Part shown: positions 1 to 9,613 of the stretch, in pieces
How the letters are laid out: the number at the start of each line of letters is the position of its first letter
How positions within the stretch are numbered: position 1 is the stretch's first letter
Source of the DNA: Haemophilus haemolyticus
GTDB lineage: Bacteria > Pseudomonadota > Gammaproteobacteria > Enterobacterales > Pasteurellaceae
NCBI RefSeq assembly: GCF_001679045.1
Contig: NZ_LYCK01000012.1
Span: forward strand, 372,001 to 436,000
Length of the DNA stretch: 64,000 nucleotides
Direction: 5' to 3'
Notes under the pieces: generated by a model
The model's input: the letters and a program-made list of their open reading frames with translations, nothing else
Database searches by the model: none
Told to the model about the DNA's origin: nothing
Made by a program: the position numbers and the translations under genes

Positions 1-2
1 GT

Positions 3-1397
3 CGTTTAGGCAGCTTTGTCACGGCAATGTCAGCTGGTGCTTCAGATATGTCTGGTTGGCTTTTAATGGGCTTGCCTGGTGCAGTATATTTATCAGGCTT
101 AGTTGAAGGCTGGATTGCTATCGGCTTAACACTTGGCGCTTATTTTAACTGGCTTCTGGTGGCTGGTCGTTTACGTGTTTATACTGAATTAAATAATAAT
201 GCCCTCACTCTTCCAGAATATTTTCATAATCGTTTTGGTTCATCACACAAATTATTAAAACTTGTTTCTGCCACCATTATTTTAGTGTTTTTTACTATTT
301 ATTGTGCTTCGGGTGTAGTTGCAGGTGCAAAATTATTCCAAAATTTATTTTCAGTCGAATATTCCACCGCACTTTGGTACGGAGCATTAGCCACCATTCT
401 TTACACTTTTATCGGTGGTTTTTTAGCAGTAAGTTGGACAGATACCATTCAAGCAACTCTTATGATTTTTGCGCTACTTTTAACGCCTATATTTGTATTA
501 TTAAGCATTGGTGATACCGCTCAATTTTCCGCAGTATTAGCGCAAGCTGAAGCGGCTGCCAATAAAGATTTTACCGATTTATTTACTGCCACTACGCCAC
601 TTGGTCTATTAAGCCTTGCCGCTTGGGGATTGGGATATTTTGGGCAACCACATATTTTAGCGCGTTTTATGGCGGCTTATTCTGTCAAATCACTTATCAA
701 AGCTCGTCGCATTAGTATGACATGGATGGTGCTTTGCTTAGGTGGAGCAATCGGTATTGGCTTCTTCGCGATTCCTTATTTCTTTGCTAATCCAAACATT
801 GCAGGCACAGTCAATAATGAACCGGAACAAGTCTTTATTGAACTCGCTAAACTTTTGTTTAATCCTTGGATCGCAGGCATATTACTTTCAGCTATTTTAG
901 CTGCAGTAATGAGCACATTAAGTGCGCAATTATTAATTTCGTCTAGCTCAATCACAGAAGATTTCTACAAAGGTTTTATTCGCCCTAACGCATCTGAAAA
1001 AGAGCTCGTATGGCTTGGAAGAATTATGGTGTTGGTTATTGCCGCACTTGCTATCTGGATAGCACAAGATGAAAACAGCAAAGTATTAAAACTAGTAGAA
1101 TTCGCTTGGGCTGGTTTTGGTAGTGCATTTGGCCCTGTAGTACTTTTCTCTCTTTTCTGGAAACGAATGACATCATCGGGTGCGATGGCAGGTATGCTGG
1201 TAGGCGCAGTGACAGTATTTGCTTGGAAAGAAGTTGTTCCAGCTGATACCGATTGGTTCAAAGTATATGAAATGATTCCGGGATTTGCTTTCGGTAGCCT
1301 TGCAATTATTGTTGTCTCATTACTGTCTAGCAAACCAGAACAAAATGTTCTAGATACCTTTGACAAAGCAGAGAAGGCCTATAAGGAAGCAAAATGA
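3..1397 (+). CDS. putP: Sodium/proline symporter PutP, C-terminal part (5' end outside window)
   Basis: This is a sodium:solute symporter family protein that imports proline with Na+ across the inner membrane. The reading frame is open from the first bases of the window, and the codons before the first ATG (RLGSFVTAM) already match PutP, so the gene begins upstream and roughly the first 40-45 residues of about 500 are missing. The visible part has about eleven hydrophobic segments. It includes the PutP-typical [18 protein letters not shown] stretch at its start and a long [14 protein letters not shown] motif region near residue 210. It ends in a charged cytoplasmic tail. Its stop codon overlaps the start of cmoB by 4 bases (ATGA), so the two are probably co-translated. 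Confidence 0.93.
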   Translation, partial: RLGSFVTAMSAGASDMSGWLLMGLPGAVYLSGLVEGWIAIGLTLGAYFNWLLVAGRLRVYTELNNNALTLPEYFHNRFGSSHKLLKLVSATIILVFFTIYCASGVVAGAKLFQNLFSVEYSTALWYGALATILYTFIGGFLAVSWTDTIQATLMIFALLLTPIFVLLSIGDTAQFSAVLAQAEAAANKDFTDLFTATTPLGLLSLAAWGLGYFGQPHILARFMAAYSVKSLIKARRISMTWMVLCLGGAIGIGFFAIPYFFANPNIAGTVNNEPEQVFIELAKLLFNPWIAGILLSAILAAVMSTLSAQLLISSSSITEDFYKGFIRPNASEKELVWLGRIMVLVIAALAIWIAQDENSKVLKLVEFAWAGFGSAFGPVVLFSLFWKRMTSSGAMAGMLVGAVTVFAWKEVVPADTDWFKVYEMIPGFAFGSLAIIVVSLLSSKPEQNVLDTFDKAEKAYKEAK

Positions 1398-2359
1398 TCG
1401 ACTTTCGCCCTTTTTATCAACAAATTGCGACCACAAATTTATCAGACTGGTTAGAGACCTTACCACTCCAATTAAAAGAATGGGAAACTCAAACTCATGG
1501 CGATTATGCGAAATGGAGCAAAATTGTTGATTTCCTACCTGATTTACATGCTGATGAAATCGATCTCAAAAGTGCGGTGAAATCTGACCGCACTTCTCCC
1601 CTTTCAGAAGGTGAAAAACAACGAATTATCCATCATTTAAAACAATTAATGCCATGGCGAAAAGGGCCTTATCATCTTTTCGGCATTCATATTGATTGTG
1701 AATGGCGTTCAGATTTTAAATGGGATCGTGTTCTTCCTCATTTAGCACCGCTGCAAGGTCGCACTATTTTAGATGTGGGCTGTGGCAGCGGTTATCATAT
1801 GTGGAGAATGGTAGGCGAAGGCGCAAAAATGGTGGTCGGGATTGATCCTACCGAGCTTTTCCTTTGCCAATTTGAAGCTGTACGCAAACTGCTTAATAAT
1901 GCTCGTCGAGCAAATCTTATCCCACTTGGTATTGAGCAAATGCAACCATTAGGGGCATTTGATACTGTATTTTCAATGGGCGTACTCTATCATCGTAAAT
2001 CCCCATTAGATCATTTAAGCCAGCTGAAAAATCAATTGGTAAAAGGTGGCGAATTGGTATTAGAAACCTTAGTGGTGGATGGCGATGTAAATACTGTACT
2101 CGTACCGACAGATCGCTATGCGAAAATGAAAAATGTTTATTTTATCCCCTCTGTCGCTGCACTAATTAACTGGCTAGAAAAAGTTGGCTTTACCAACGTA
2201 CGTTGTGTGGATGTAGCGACAACTACATTAGAAGAACAGCGTAAAACTGATTGGTTGGAAAATGAAAGCCTGATTGATTTCTTAGATCCAAATGATCACA
2301 GTAAAACTATTGAAGGCTATCAAGCACCGAAAAGAGCGGTAATTTTAGCAAACAAATAA
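1394..2359 (+). CDS. cmoB: tRNA U34 carboxymethyltransferase CmoB
   Basis: CmoB transfers the carboxymethyl group of carboxy-S-adenosylmethionine to 5-hydroxyuridine at tRNA position 34, giving the cmo5U wobble base. The 321-residue length matches the family. A Rossmann methyltransferase motif I ([15 protein letters not shown]) lies near residue 127 and an [11 protein letters not shown] motif near residue 196. An AAGGA ribosome-binding site lies 6 bases before the ATG, inside the end of putP. The frame carries an uptake-signal core that encodes KSDRTS. CmoA, which makes the cofactor, is not in the window. A short hairpin terminator follows directly. Confidence 0.95.
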   Translation: MIDFRPFYQQIATTNLSDWLETLPLQLKEWETQTHGDYAKWSKIVDFLPDLHADEIDLKSAVKSDRTSPLSEGEKQRIIHHLKQLMPWRKGPYHLFGIHIDCEWRSDFKWDRVLPHLAPLQGRTILDVGCGSGYHMWRMVGEGAKMVVGIDPTELFLCQFEAVRKLLNNARRANLIPLGIEQMQPLGAFDTVFSMGVLYHRKSPLDHLSQLKNQLVKGGELVLETLVVDGDVNTVLVPTDRYAKMKNVYFIPSVAALINWLEKVGFTNVRCVDVATTTLEEQRKTDWLENESLIDFLDPNDHSKTIEGYQAPKRAVILANK

Positions 2360-2384
2360 AAAAGGGAAATTATTCCCTTTTTTA
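2358..2384. terminator. Bidirectional hairpin terminator between cmoB and cdd
   Basis: A-rich tract, then AAAAGGGAA, a short loop and TTCCCTTTT, followed by T residues. It sits between convergent cmoB (+) and cdd (-) and has A/T tracts on both sides, so it can serve both genes. Confidence 0.75.
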
Positions 2385-2408
2385 TTTTCCATCAAGAATC
2401 TTACATAC

Positions 2409-3287
2409 TCACAATGAATGGTACTCTAATTTCACTGATGTTAATGTAGAAAGTAGCGCTTCAGCCATGGTTTTATGGCTTAGTTTTAATGCTTTTTCAG
2501 CCATCACAATTCGCTCAATATCAGTCAATTTTTTATCATTTAAATACGCAAAATTAAGTGCGGTTTGCAACGCTGGTAAACTCGGATTAAATGCGGCATT
2601 TTCTGCATAACGTCCTGTCACCACATCACCATTTTTAAATAAAATTGCAATGCCATGCGGGCTATTTGAATAAGGACAATGAGATTGATTTGCCGCCAAA
2701 ATAGCTTGATTAACCAAATCATCTTGGTGATCAGCCACTAAATCATGATTTTCTTCCGCTAAAAGATGAACCGCAATATCGAGATCTTTCGGTCCAAAAG
2801 CATCAGGTAAATAAGAATGCAACGGATTATTTTGGCTACGTGGCAAATGAATTGAAATTTTTTCAGCGCCATGCAATTCATTCATAAATTGACGGCAATG
2901 CCCGCACGGCGTGTAATTGACCACCATATCTGAAATACGACGTTCATTACGCAACCATGCGTGAGAAATTGCACTTTGCTCTGCATGAATCGTTTGCTGA
3001 ATGGCTGAATTAGAAAATTCTTGATTCGCACCAAAATAAAAATCACCTTGTTCGCCAATAGCAATTGCCCCCACATTAAAATGAGAAATCGCGGTATGGC
3101 TATAACTCGCCGCAATCGGCAACAAATGCATAGCTAATTTTAATGGCGTAAGTTCAAAACCACAACAAAGCTGCTCCACTTGGGAACGATTTAAAAAACC
3201 AGCCCAATTTTGCAAACGAATTTCATCAACAATATCTTGATTGAGTGCATCATCTTGTGGCAATGCGTGCTTAATAAGTTCTTGCAT
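2409..3287 (-). CDS. cdd: Cytidine deaminase
   Basis: This enzyme deaminates cytidine and deoxycytidine to uridine and deoxyuridine in pyrimidine salvage. The 292-residue product is the long, dimeric enterobacterial type with two deaminase-like domains. The N-terminal catalytic domain carries HAEQSAIS (zinc-ligand His and catalytic Glu) and [10 protein letters not shown] (two zinc-ligand Cys). The C-terminal domain is the degenerate copy that completes the active site. A GGA-type ribosome-binding site precedes the ATG. A CRP-like site lies about 100 bases upstream, in line with known cAMP-CRP control of cdd in enteric bacteria. The gene is convergent with cmoB and divergent from dps. Confidence 0.95.
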   Translation of the reverse strand: MQELIKHALPQDDALNQDIVDEIRLQNWAGFLNRSQVEQLCCGFELTPLKLAMHLLPIAASYSHTAISHFNVGAIAIGEQGDFYFGANQEFSNSAIQQTIHAEQSAISHAWLRNERRISDMVVNYTPCGHCRQFMNELHGAEKISIHLPRSQNNPLHSYLPDAFGPKDLDIAVHLLAEENHDLVADHQDDLVNQAILAANQSHCPYSNSPHGIAILFKNGDVVTGRYAENAAFNPSLPALQTALNFAYLNDKKLTDIERIVMAEKALKLSHKTMAEALLSTLTSVKLEYHSL

Positions 3288-3376
3288 AAGACATCCTTAA
3301 AATATTAAAAATTATAACTGCACTTATTAAAGCAAAATTTACTGTTAGCCGCGACCCTTTACTAAAGTATTCCTTA

Positions 3377-3398
3377 TAACTGTGATCCCGATCACTTA
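3377..3398. promoter_or_regulatory. CRP (cAMP receptor protein) site, probably for cdd
   Basis: TGTGA-N6-TCACT with core at 3381-3396 matches the symmetric CRP consensus TGTGA-N6-TCACA at 9 of 10 positions. It is the canonical (non-Sxy) type because it has TGTGATC rather than TGCGATC. A TATAAT on the minus strand (3311-3316) would put it near -84 for cdd. Confidence 0.6.
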
Positions 3399-3434
3399 TT
3401 TTGATAGTTTAAATTTATTACAATTTATTAACAT

Positions 3435-3471
3435 ATAGTCAAAGACTATCAATTTTATTGAATAGAACAAT
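3435..3471 (+). promoter_or_regulatory. OxyR-type binding array upstream of dps
   Basis: Four tetranucleotides spaced by exactly 7 bases read ATAG (3435), CTAT (3446), ATTG (3457) and CAAT (3468). This matches the OxyR pattern ATAG-N7-CTAT-N7-ATAG-N7-CTAT at 14 of 16 positions. The array ends just where the -35 region of the dps promoter should be, given TATAAT at 3494-3499. That is the usual geometry for OxyR activation. Confidence 0.75.
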
Positions 3472-3499
3472 TTCACAGCAAATTCTAGAAACGTATAAT
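3471..3499 (+). promoter_or_regulatory. dps promoter
   Basis: A perfect TATAAT lies at 3494-3499. The -35 position (3471-3476, TTTCAC) is poor, which suits an activator-dependent promoter. The OxyR-type array abuts it upstream. Confidence 0.6.
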
Positions 3500-3556
3500 A
3501 CCCATATCAAAGGCAGGGCATTAGCTCTATTATTCAACTAGAAAAAGGAAATTATT

Positions 3557-4039
3557 ATGTCAAAAACATCTATCGGATTAGACAAAGTTCAATCAGCAGA
3601 ATTAGCAAATAAACTTAACGAATTACTTGCAACCTACCAAGTATTCTATACTAACGTTCGTGGTTACCACTGGAACATTAAAGGTGTAAATTTCTTTGCA
3701 TTGCACGCAAAATTTGAAGAAATCTACACAGATTTAATCACCAAAGTTGATGAAGTTGCAGAACGTATTTTAACTTTAGGTTACACACCAGATAATGCAT
3801 ATAGCCAGTACTTAAAAGTATCTCGTATTAAAGAAGATATTGCAGTAAGCGGCGCACAAGAATGTTTATCAGGCACATTACAAGGCTTAAAAACATTACT
3901 TGAACAACAACGTGAAATTCTTGCTCTTGCAGGCGATGCTGATGACGAAGGTACTGCATCACAAATGAGTGACTACATTAAAGAACAAGAAAAATTGGTA
4001 TGGATGTTCCAAGCAGCTTGCCAAACTTGCCATGCTTAA
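3557..4039 (+). CDS. dps: Dps ferritin-like DNA-protection protein
   Basis: Dps forms a dodecamer that oxidises Fe2+ with peroxide, stores iron and protects DNA. The 160-residue product carries the Dps signature from residue 38: HWNIKGVNFFALH, then EEIYTDLITKVDEVAERI. The His, Asp and Glu residues of the inter-subunit ferroxidase site are present. The gene has its own promoter, an OxyR-type array upstream and a strong terminator behind, so it is monocistronic. The protein ends in a short tail with two cysteines (CQTCH). Closely related H. influenzae proteins were once described as a fine-tangled pilin subunit; the sequence itself supports only Dps. Confidence 0.95.
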   Translation: MSKTSIGLDKVQSAELANKLNELLATYQVFYTNVRGYHWNIKGVNFFALHAKFEEIYTDLITKVDEVAERILTLGYTPDNAYSQYLKVSRIKEDIAVSGAQECLSGTLQGLKTLLEQQREILALAGDADDEGTASQMSDYIKEQEKLVWMFQAACQTCHA

Positions 4040-4114
4040 TGGGTAAATTTCAACTCTAACGAAAACTTAACCTGCAATCTATCTAACTCTAAAAAAGTTA
4101 GGCTAAATTAATAC

Positions 4115-4152
4115 AAGGACTAAGTTCTATGTTCTAGAATTTGGTCCTTTTA
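4115..4152 (+). terminator. Rho-independent terminator after dps
   Basis: A 15-base-pair stem with two G-U pairs (4115-4129 with 4135-4149), loop TGTTC, then T residues. It separates dps from the trp promoter. Confidence 0.85.
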
Positions 4153-4239
4153 ATTAAGTAGACTAAACCAAATTTCCTCTCTATTTTTAACATAAATTAG
4201 TTATTTTTCTTAAAACACTTAAAAAAATATTAATTAGTC

Positions 4240-4278
4240 TTGACTTATTTCTTTTGTACTAGTTTAATAGTACAAAAG
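4240..4278 (+). promoter_or_regulatory. trp promoter with overlapping TrpR operator
   Basis: The -35 is TTGACT (4240-4245) and the -10 is TTTAAT (4263-4268), with a 17-base spacer. The -10 lies inside an 18-base near-palindrome at 4256-4273, GTACTAGTTTAATAGTAC. This matches the known TrpR operator core (GTACTAGTTAACTAGTAC) at all but two positions, and the palindrome continues outward to 4251-4278. Transcription should start near 4275, only about 23 bases before the trpE ATG at 4298, so no leader peptide or attenuator can fit. Confidence 0.88.
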
Positions 4279-4297
4279 TTTCCAAAAGGATATCAAT

Positions 4298-5848
4298 ATG
4301 CAAACTCAAGCCTTTATTGCGGTGACAGCTCAACCCGTTCCTTATTATGCTGACACCACTGCTATTTTTAATACACTTTGCCAACCTAATTCAAATTCTC
4401 TTCTACTCGACTCTGCCGAAATCGGGAATAAAAACAGCTTACAAAGCCTTATCTTAGTCAATGCTGCAGTTAAGATAACTTGCTTAGGTCACAACGTCAC
4501 ATTTAAAGCATTAAATGAGAATGGAAAACAAGTTTTAAAAGAAATTCATCCAAAATTAACCGCACTTAGAAAAGTAAGTGCGGTCAATTTTGAAGACGAA
4601 TTTTCTGTACAATTTTCGCCACTTGATAATCAACTCGATGAAGATAGTAAATTACAGTCTGCAACTATTTTTGATGGACTGCGTGTTATTTCTAATCTTT
4701 ATCAACATAGCCAAACGCCAATTTTCTTAGGCGGATTATTTGCTTACGATCTCGTCGCAAATTTCATTCCAATGGATGGCATTACATTGCAAAATGATGG
4801 TATCAACTGCCCTGATTACAGTTTCTATCTTGCCGAACACCTCATTACTATCGATCATCAAAATCAACAAGCGACACTCAAAAGTTTCTGTTTTGCTCAA
4901 GAAGAACAAGTCAATATTGCCAAAACCTCACTTTCTATCGCACAAAAACTAAAAAATATTGATAACGTTCTTTCTATTAAAGCGGCAAGTGATGAAGTTA
5001 AAACAAACTTTGAAGATCCTGAATTTACCGGCATTGTAAAAGCCTTAAAACACCATATTAACATTGGTGATGTATTCCAAATTGTACCCTCTCGTCGTTT
5101 CTCCCTGGCTTGCCCGAATACATTAGCCAGTTACGCCCAACTCAAACAAAATAATCCAAGCCCTTATATGTTCTATATGAATGATGAAGACTTTATTTTA
5201 TTTGGTGCATCGCCAGAAAGTGCGCTGAAATATGAGCCAGAAAATCGTCAGTTAGAAATTTACCCTATCGCTGGTTCACGCCCTCGTGGTTTTGATGCTC
5301 ACGGCAACATTGATCCTGAATTAGATGCACGTTTAGAATTAGAACTTCGTCTTGATCACAAAGAACAAGCGGAACATTTAATGTTGGTTGATTTAGCGCG
5401 TAACGACATTGCTCGAGTTTGCCAAAGCGGTACCCGTAAAGTAGCAGAATTAATGCAAGTGGATCGCTATTCTCACATTATGCATTTGGTCTCTCGCGTA
5501 GTGGGTAAATTACGCCCTGAGTTAGATGCGCTCCACGCCTATCAAGCCTGTATGAATATGGGCACATTAACTGGTGCGCCAAAAATCAAAGCAATGCAGC
5601 TTATTTATCAATTTGAACAACAAAAACGCCATAGTTACGGTGGTGCAGTGGGTTATCTCACTTCCGATGGACATTTTGATACCTGTATCGTGATCCGTTC
5701 TGCTTTTGTACAAAATGGGATTGCCCATGTACAAGCTGGTTGCGGCGAGGTATTGGATTCTGATCCACAAATGGAAGCAGATGAAACACGCCACAAAGCA
5801 GCGGCTGTCTTAAAAGCTATTCGTCAAGTTAATACACAAGCAAAATAA
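4298..5848 (+). CDS. trpE: Anthranilate synthase component I
   Basis: TrpE converts chorismate and ammonia to anthranilate, the first step of tryptophan synthesis, with ammonia supplied by TrpG. The 516-residue length fits the family. The N-terminal domain carries the tryptophan feedback region (LLLDSAEIGNKN near residue 35). The C-terminal chorismate-binding domain has FGASPES, the PIAGSRPRG motif, LTGAPKIKAMQL and GCGEV. An AAAAGGA ribosome-binding site lies 7 bases before the ATG. It heads the five-gene trp block and is controlled at the TrpR operator. The frame carries USS cores that encode LTALRKVSAV. Confidence 0.96.
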   Translation: MQTQAFIAVTAQPVPYYADTTAIFNTLCQPNSNSLLLDSAEIGNKNSLQSLILVNAAVKITCLGHNVTFKALNENGKQVLKEIHPKLTALRKVSAVNFEDEFSVQFSPLDNQLDEDSKLQSATIFDGLRVISNLYQHSQTPIFLGGLFAYDLVANFIPMDGITLQNDGINCPDYSFYLAEHLITIDHQNQQATLKSFCFAQEEQVNIAKTSLSIAQKLKNIDNVLSIKAASDEVKTNFEDPEFTGIVKALKHHINIGDVFQIVPSRRFSLACPNTLASYAQLKQNNPSPYMFYMNDEDFILFGASPESALKYEPENRQLEIYPIAGSRPRGFDAHGNIDPELDARLELELRLDHKEQAEHLMLVDLARNDIARVCQSGTRKVAELMQVDRYSHIMHLVSRVVGKLRPELDALHAYQACMNMGTLTGAPKIKAMQLIYQFEQQKRHSYGGAVGYLTSDGHFDTCIVIRSAFVQNGIAHVQAGCGEVLDSDPQMEADETRHKAAAVLKAIRQVNTQAK

Positions 5849-5860
5849 GGAAGAATTATT

Positions 5861-6442
5861 ATGGCTAATATTTTATTTTTAGATAACTTCGATTCCTTTA
5901 CTTACAATCTTGTGGATCAATTCCGTGTATTGGGTCACAACGTGACAATTTACCGCAATGATTGCGATTTAGAAAAACTAGTAGAAACGGCAGTTAATAC
6001 ACCAGATACCATTCTTGCACTTTCTCCGGGGCCAGGAACACCATCAGAAGCGGGGATTTTGCTGCCATTGATCGAACGCTTAAAAAATCATGTTCCAATT
6101 ATTGGAATTTGTTTGGGCCATCAAGCATTGATTCAAGCCTTTGGCGGGAAGGTTGTTCACGCTGGCGAAGTATTGCATGGTAAAGTTTCTCGCATTACCC
6201 ATGATAACGAGGCGATGTTTAAAGATCTTGCTAACCCAATGCCTGTGGCGCGTTATCATTCTTTAATGGGACAAGATTTACCAAAAGAATTTATCGTCAA
6301 TGCGGAATATAATGGCATTATCATGGCAATTCGTCATCGAGATTTACCTATTTGCGCATTCCAATTTCACCCTGAAAGTATTTTAACAGTGCAAGGTTCG
6401 CAATTATTACAACAATCCATTGAATGGTTGTTAAATAGATAA
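5861..6442 (+). CDS. trpG: Anthranilate synthase component II (glutamine amidotransferase)
   Basis: TrpG releases ammonia from glutamine for TrpE. The 193-residue product is a free-standing class I amidotransferase, not fused to TrpD as in E. coli. The nucleophile Cys sits in IIGICLGHQAL near residue 84, and the catalytic His and Glu are in FQFHPES near residue 170. An AAGGAAG ribosome-binding site lies just after the trpE stop, 12 bases away. A head-to-head USS pair follows the stop. Confidence 0.95.
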   Translation: MANILFLDNFDSFTYNLVDQFRVLGHNVTIYRNDCDLEKLVETAVNTPDTILALSPGPGTPSEAGILLPLIERLKNHVPIIGICLGHQALIQAFGGKVVHAGEVLHGKVSRITHDNEAMFKDLANPMPVARYHSLMGQDLPKEFIVNAEYNGIIMAIRHRDLPICAFQFHPESILTVQGSQLLQQSIEWLLNR

Positions 6443-6450
6443 GACATCAA

Positions 6451-6877
<427 letters not shown>

Positions 6878-6929
6878 TAAAATATAGAAAATTAACAAAT
6901 CCATATACAAAGAAAAACAGGAATAGACT

Positions 6930-7931
6930 ATGCAACACAACCAATTATTAGAACAACTTTATAGCGGACATTCACTTTCAACCTCAGAAAGCACCGCACT
7001 TTTTAATGCAGTCATCCAAGGTGAGCTTTCCAATGAACAAATTGCTGCAATGCTTATCGCTTTAAAAGTGCGGGGAGTAAATACTGAGGAAATTACGGGT
7101 GCGGTTGCTGCCTCATTACAAAATGCCAAAGAATTTCCACATCCAAATTACTCTTTTGCGGATATTGTAGGAACGGGGGGGGATGGGCAAAACACTATTA
7201 ATATTTCCACTGCTAGTGCGATTGTGGCAGCATCAATGGGAGCAAAAGTAGCAAAACACGGTAACCGCAGTGTATCAAGCAAATCAGGTGCCAGCGATGT
7301 GTTAACCGCACTTGGCGTGAATGTGAATGTCACACCAGAGCAAGCTCGACAAGCATTAGATGAAATTGGTGTCTGCTTTTTATTTGCTCAACAATATCAT
7401 TCTGGCTTCCGCCATGTTGCGCCAGTCCGTGCTGCTTTAAAAACGCGCACTATCTTTAATATTTTAGGCCCGCTTATCAATCCTGCTCGCCCGACTTATC
7501 ATTTGCTTGGCGTGTATGCACCTGAATTGGTGAAAACCTATGCTGAAACTGCAGTTGCCTTAGAACATCAACATTCCTTTGTTGTGCATGGTTCTGGCTT
7601 AGACGAAGTCGCATTACACGGTGAAACACAAGTGTCAGAAATTAAAAATGGCAAAATTGAATATTTCACTTTAACACCTGAAGATTTTGGCTTAGAAACG
7701 CAATCCCTAGAAAGCCTTCGCGGTGGTGAACCACAAGAAAATGCCCAAATGCTCACCGAACTTTTACAAGGCAAAGGAAAGGCTGAACACGCAAATGCTG
7801 TGGCAGCAAACACGGCATTATTATTGAAATTATTCGGGCATGATGACTTAAAACAAAATGTGCAAAATGTATTGGCGCATCTTGCATCAGGTAAAGCCTT
7901 TGAAACATTGCAGAAATTAACTACATATTAA
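6930..7931 (+). CDS. trpD: Anthranilate phosphoribosyltransferase
   Basis: TrpD joins anthranilate to PRPP, giving N-phosphoribosyl-anthranilate. The 333-residue length matches stand-alone TrpD. The PRPP-binding motif [14 protein letters not shown] begins near residue 82, followed by [17 protein letters not shown] near residue 107 and [13 protein letters not shown] near residue 175. The codons of the GTGGDG loop contain a run of eight G residues (7175-7182), a possible slippage site. AGGAA lies upstream of the ATG. Confidence 0.95.
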   Translation: MQHNQLLEQLYSGHSLSTSESTALFNAVIQGELSNEQIAAMLIALKVRGVNTEEITGAVAASLQNAKEFPHPNYSFADIVGTGGDGQNTINISTASAIVAASMGAKVAKHGNRSVSSKSGASDVLTALGVNVNVTPEQARQALDEIGVCFLFAQQYHSGFRHVAPVRAALKTRTIFNILGPLINPARPTYHLLGVYAPELVKTYAETAVALEHQHSFVVHGSGLDEVALHGETQVSEIKNGKIEYFTLTPEDFGLETQSLESLRGGEPQENAQMLTELLQGKGKAEHANAVAANTALLLKLFGHDDLKQNVQNVLAHLASGKAFETLQKLTTY

Positions 7932-7967
7932 TAAAAGCTAATTTGATACGCCACAATAAGAAGAAAA

Positions 7968-9404
7968 ATGATGATCACTCAAGATTTTACCAAACCCATT
8001 GATTCCGCTACTGTGCTACAAAAAATTGTGCTTGATAAAGCGCAATGGGTTAAAGCAAAGGAAACTGAATTTCCGCTTTCTCAGTTTAAACAAAACGTTC
8101 AAAAATCTGACCGCTCTTTTTACTCAGCGTTAGCAAAAGGCACGCATCAAAAGCCAGCCTATATTTTGGAATGTAAAAAAGCCTCCCCTTCCAAGGGATT
8201 AATTCGTGCTGAATTTAATTTGGAAGACATCGCCAATGTCTATAAACATTATGCCTCTGCTGTATCTGTTCTGACAGATGAAAAATATTTCCAGGGGAAT
8301 TTTGAGTTCTTGCCTTTAGTTCGCGCTATCGTAAGCCAGCCTGTGCTTTGCAAAGATTTTATGATCAGCGAATATCAAGTTTACCTTGCTCGCTACTATC
8401 AAGCGGATGCAATTTTATTAATGCTTTCCGTCGTCAACGATGAGACTTATCGTGTGCTGGCAGATCTTGCCCATTCTCTTGGTATGGGCGTATTGACAGA
8501 AACCAGTAATGAAGAAGAATTTGAACGTGCCCTTGCGCTTGGTGCAAAAATTATTGGTGTTAATAATCGTAACTTGCACGATTTAACTGTGGATTTAAAT
8601 CGTGTTGTGGAACTCACTGAAAAATACGCCGATCGTATTCCAACTGATATACGTATTATTAGTGAATCAGGCATTTACAATCACAAGCAAATTCGTCAAT
8701 TACAAAAAGTGGCGCATGGTTTCTTAATTGGGAGTAGCTTAATGGGCAACCAAGATTTGAATAATGCGGTTCGCTCAGTCATTTTTGGAGAAAATAAAGT
8801 ATGTGGTTTAACACGCGCGCAAGATGTCAAAATCGTTTACGAAAACGGTGCAGTTTACGGCGGATTAATCTTCGTAGAACATTCAAAACGTTGTGTAAGT
8901 TTACGCCAAGCGCAAGAATTGGTAACCGCTGCTCGACTTCGATTTGTTGGTGTTTTTCAGAATCAAGAAATTGACTTTATCGTAAAAATAGCCAACCAGT
9001 TACAGCTTTATGCGGTGCAATTACATGGTGTAGAAACTGCAGCATTTATTACCACACTTCGCCAGCAACTACCAGAAAACACGCAAATTTGGAAAGCGAT
9101 TTCGGTCAATACTGAAGCCCAAAGTGCGGTTGATTTTACTGATGATTTAAATGTGGATCGTTATATTTTTGATAGTCAAACCGCGAACCAGCAAGGTGGC
9201 ACGGGTAAAACCTTTGATTGGTCATTAATTCCTGAAAATCTTAAACACAAGATTATTTTAGCTGGAGGCATCTCACCAAATAATGTGGAAGAAGCCATTC
9301 AACAAAATTGCTTAGGGTTGGATCTTAATTCTGGAGTAGAAAGTTCTGCGGGCGTAAAAGATCAAGAAAAAGTGCGGTTAGTTTTTGAAAAAATTTGCTC
9401 TTAA
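7968..9404 (+). CDS. trpC: Bifunctional indole-3-glycerol-phosphate synthase / phosphoribosylanthranilate isomerase
   Basis: This is a fused TrpC-TrpF protein of 478 residues, as in enteric bacteria. The N-terminal IGP synthase barrel (about residues 1-260) carries [24 protein letters not shown] and LIGSSLMG. The C-terminal isomerase barrel (about 262-478) begins at [10 protein letters not shown] and ends with [10 protein letters not shown] and GLDLNSGVE. Together they do two consecutive steps from phosphoribosyl-anthranilate to indole-glycerol phosphate. Two adjacent ATG codons could start it, and the first is taken. trpB and trpA are not in the window, so the final steps must be encoded elsewhere. 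A terminator follows. Confidence 0.95.
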   Translation: MMITQDFTKPIDSATVLQKIVLDKAQWVKAKETEFPLSQFKQNVQKSDRSFYSALAKGTHQKPAYILECKKASPSKGLIRAEFNLEDIANVYKHYASAVSVLTDEKYFQGNFEFLPLVRAIVSQPVLCKDFMISEYQVYLARYYQADAILLMLSVVNDETYRVLADLAHSLGMGVLTETSNEEEFERALALGAKIIGVNNRNLHDLTVDLNRVVELTEKYADRIPTDIRIISESGIYNHKQIRQLQKVAHGFLIGSSLMGNQDLNNAVRSVIFGENKVCGLTRAQDVKIVYENGAVYGGLIFVEHSKRCVSLRQAQELVTAARLRFVGVFQNQEIDFIVKIANQLQLYAVQLHGVETAAFITTLRQQLPENTQIWKAISVNTEAQSAVDFTDDLNVDRYIFDSQTANQQGGTGKTFDWSLIPENLKHKIILAGGISPNNVEEAIQQNCLGLDLNSGVESSAGVKDQEKVRLVFEKICS

Positions 9405-9412
9405 TTCAATCT

Positions 9413-9440
9413 AAGGCTGTGTTCTACAGCCTTTATTTTT
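9413..9440 (+). terminator. Rho-independent terminator of the trp operon
   Basis: AAGGCTGT (9413-9420), 5-base loop, ACAGCCTT (9426-9433), then a T-rich tail. It ends the trp block before the hydrogenase promoter. Confidence 0.85.
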
Positions 9441-9530
9441 GTTCTTTTTCAATCAAATAAGAACTCCTCTCAAATACAATAACATTACGTTCACAATTTG
9501 GACATATTTTTTCTATAAATTCTTCATTTC

Positions 9531-9578
9531 ATGATTATGATCAAATTTTTTTTGAAGAAAACATTTATCATTGGCCAA
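9531..9578 (+). promoter_or_regulatory. FNR-dependent promoter of the hyb operon
   Basis: ATGAT-TATG-ATCAA at 9531-9544 matches the FNR box TTGAT-N4-ATCAA at 9 of 10 positions. A -10-like TATCAT lies at 9566-9571, so transcription would start near 9578 and the FNR box would be centred at about -41. That is the standard position for activation of anaerobic promoters. A start downstream at 9614 is consistent. Confidence 0.72.
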
Positions 9579-9613
9579 TTTCCACAATAAATGTGTGTCT
9601 TTGGAGTGATACT

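Noticed and set aside
9593-9613. Upstream in-frame ATG as hybO start
   Set aside because: No Shine-Dalgarno sequence precedes it, while ATG 9614 has GGAG at a good distance and gives a normal-length twin-arginine signal.
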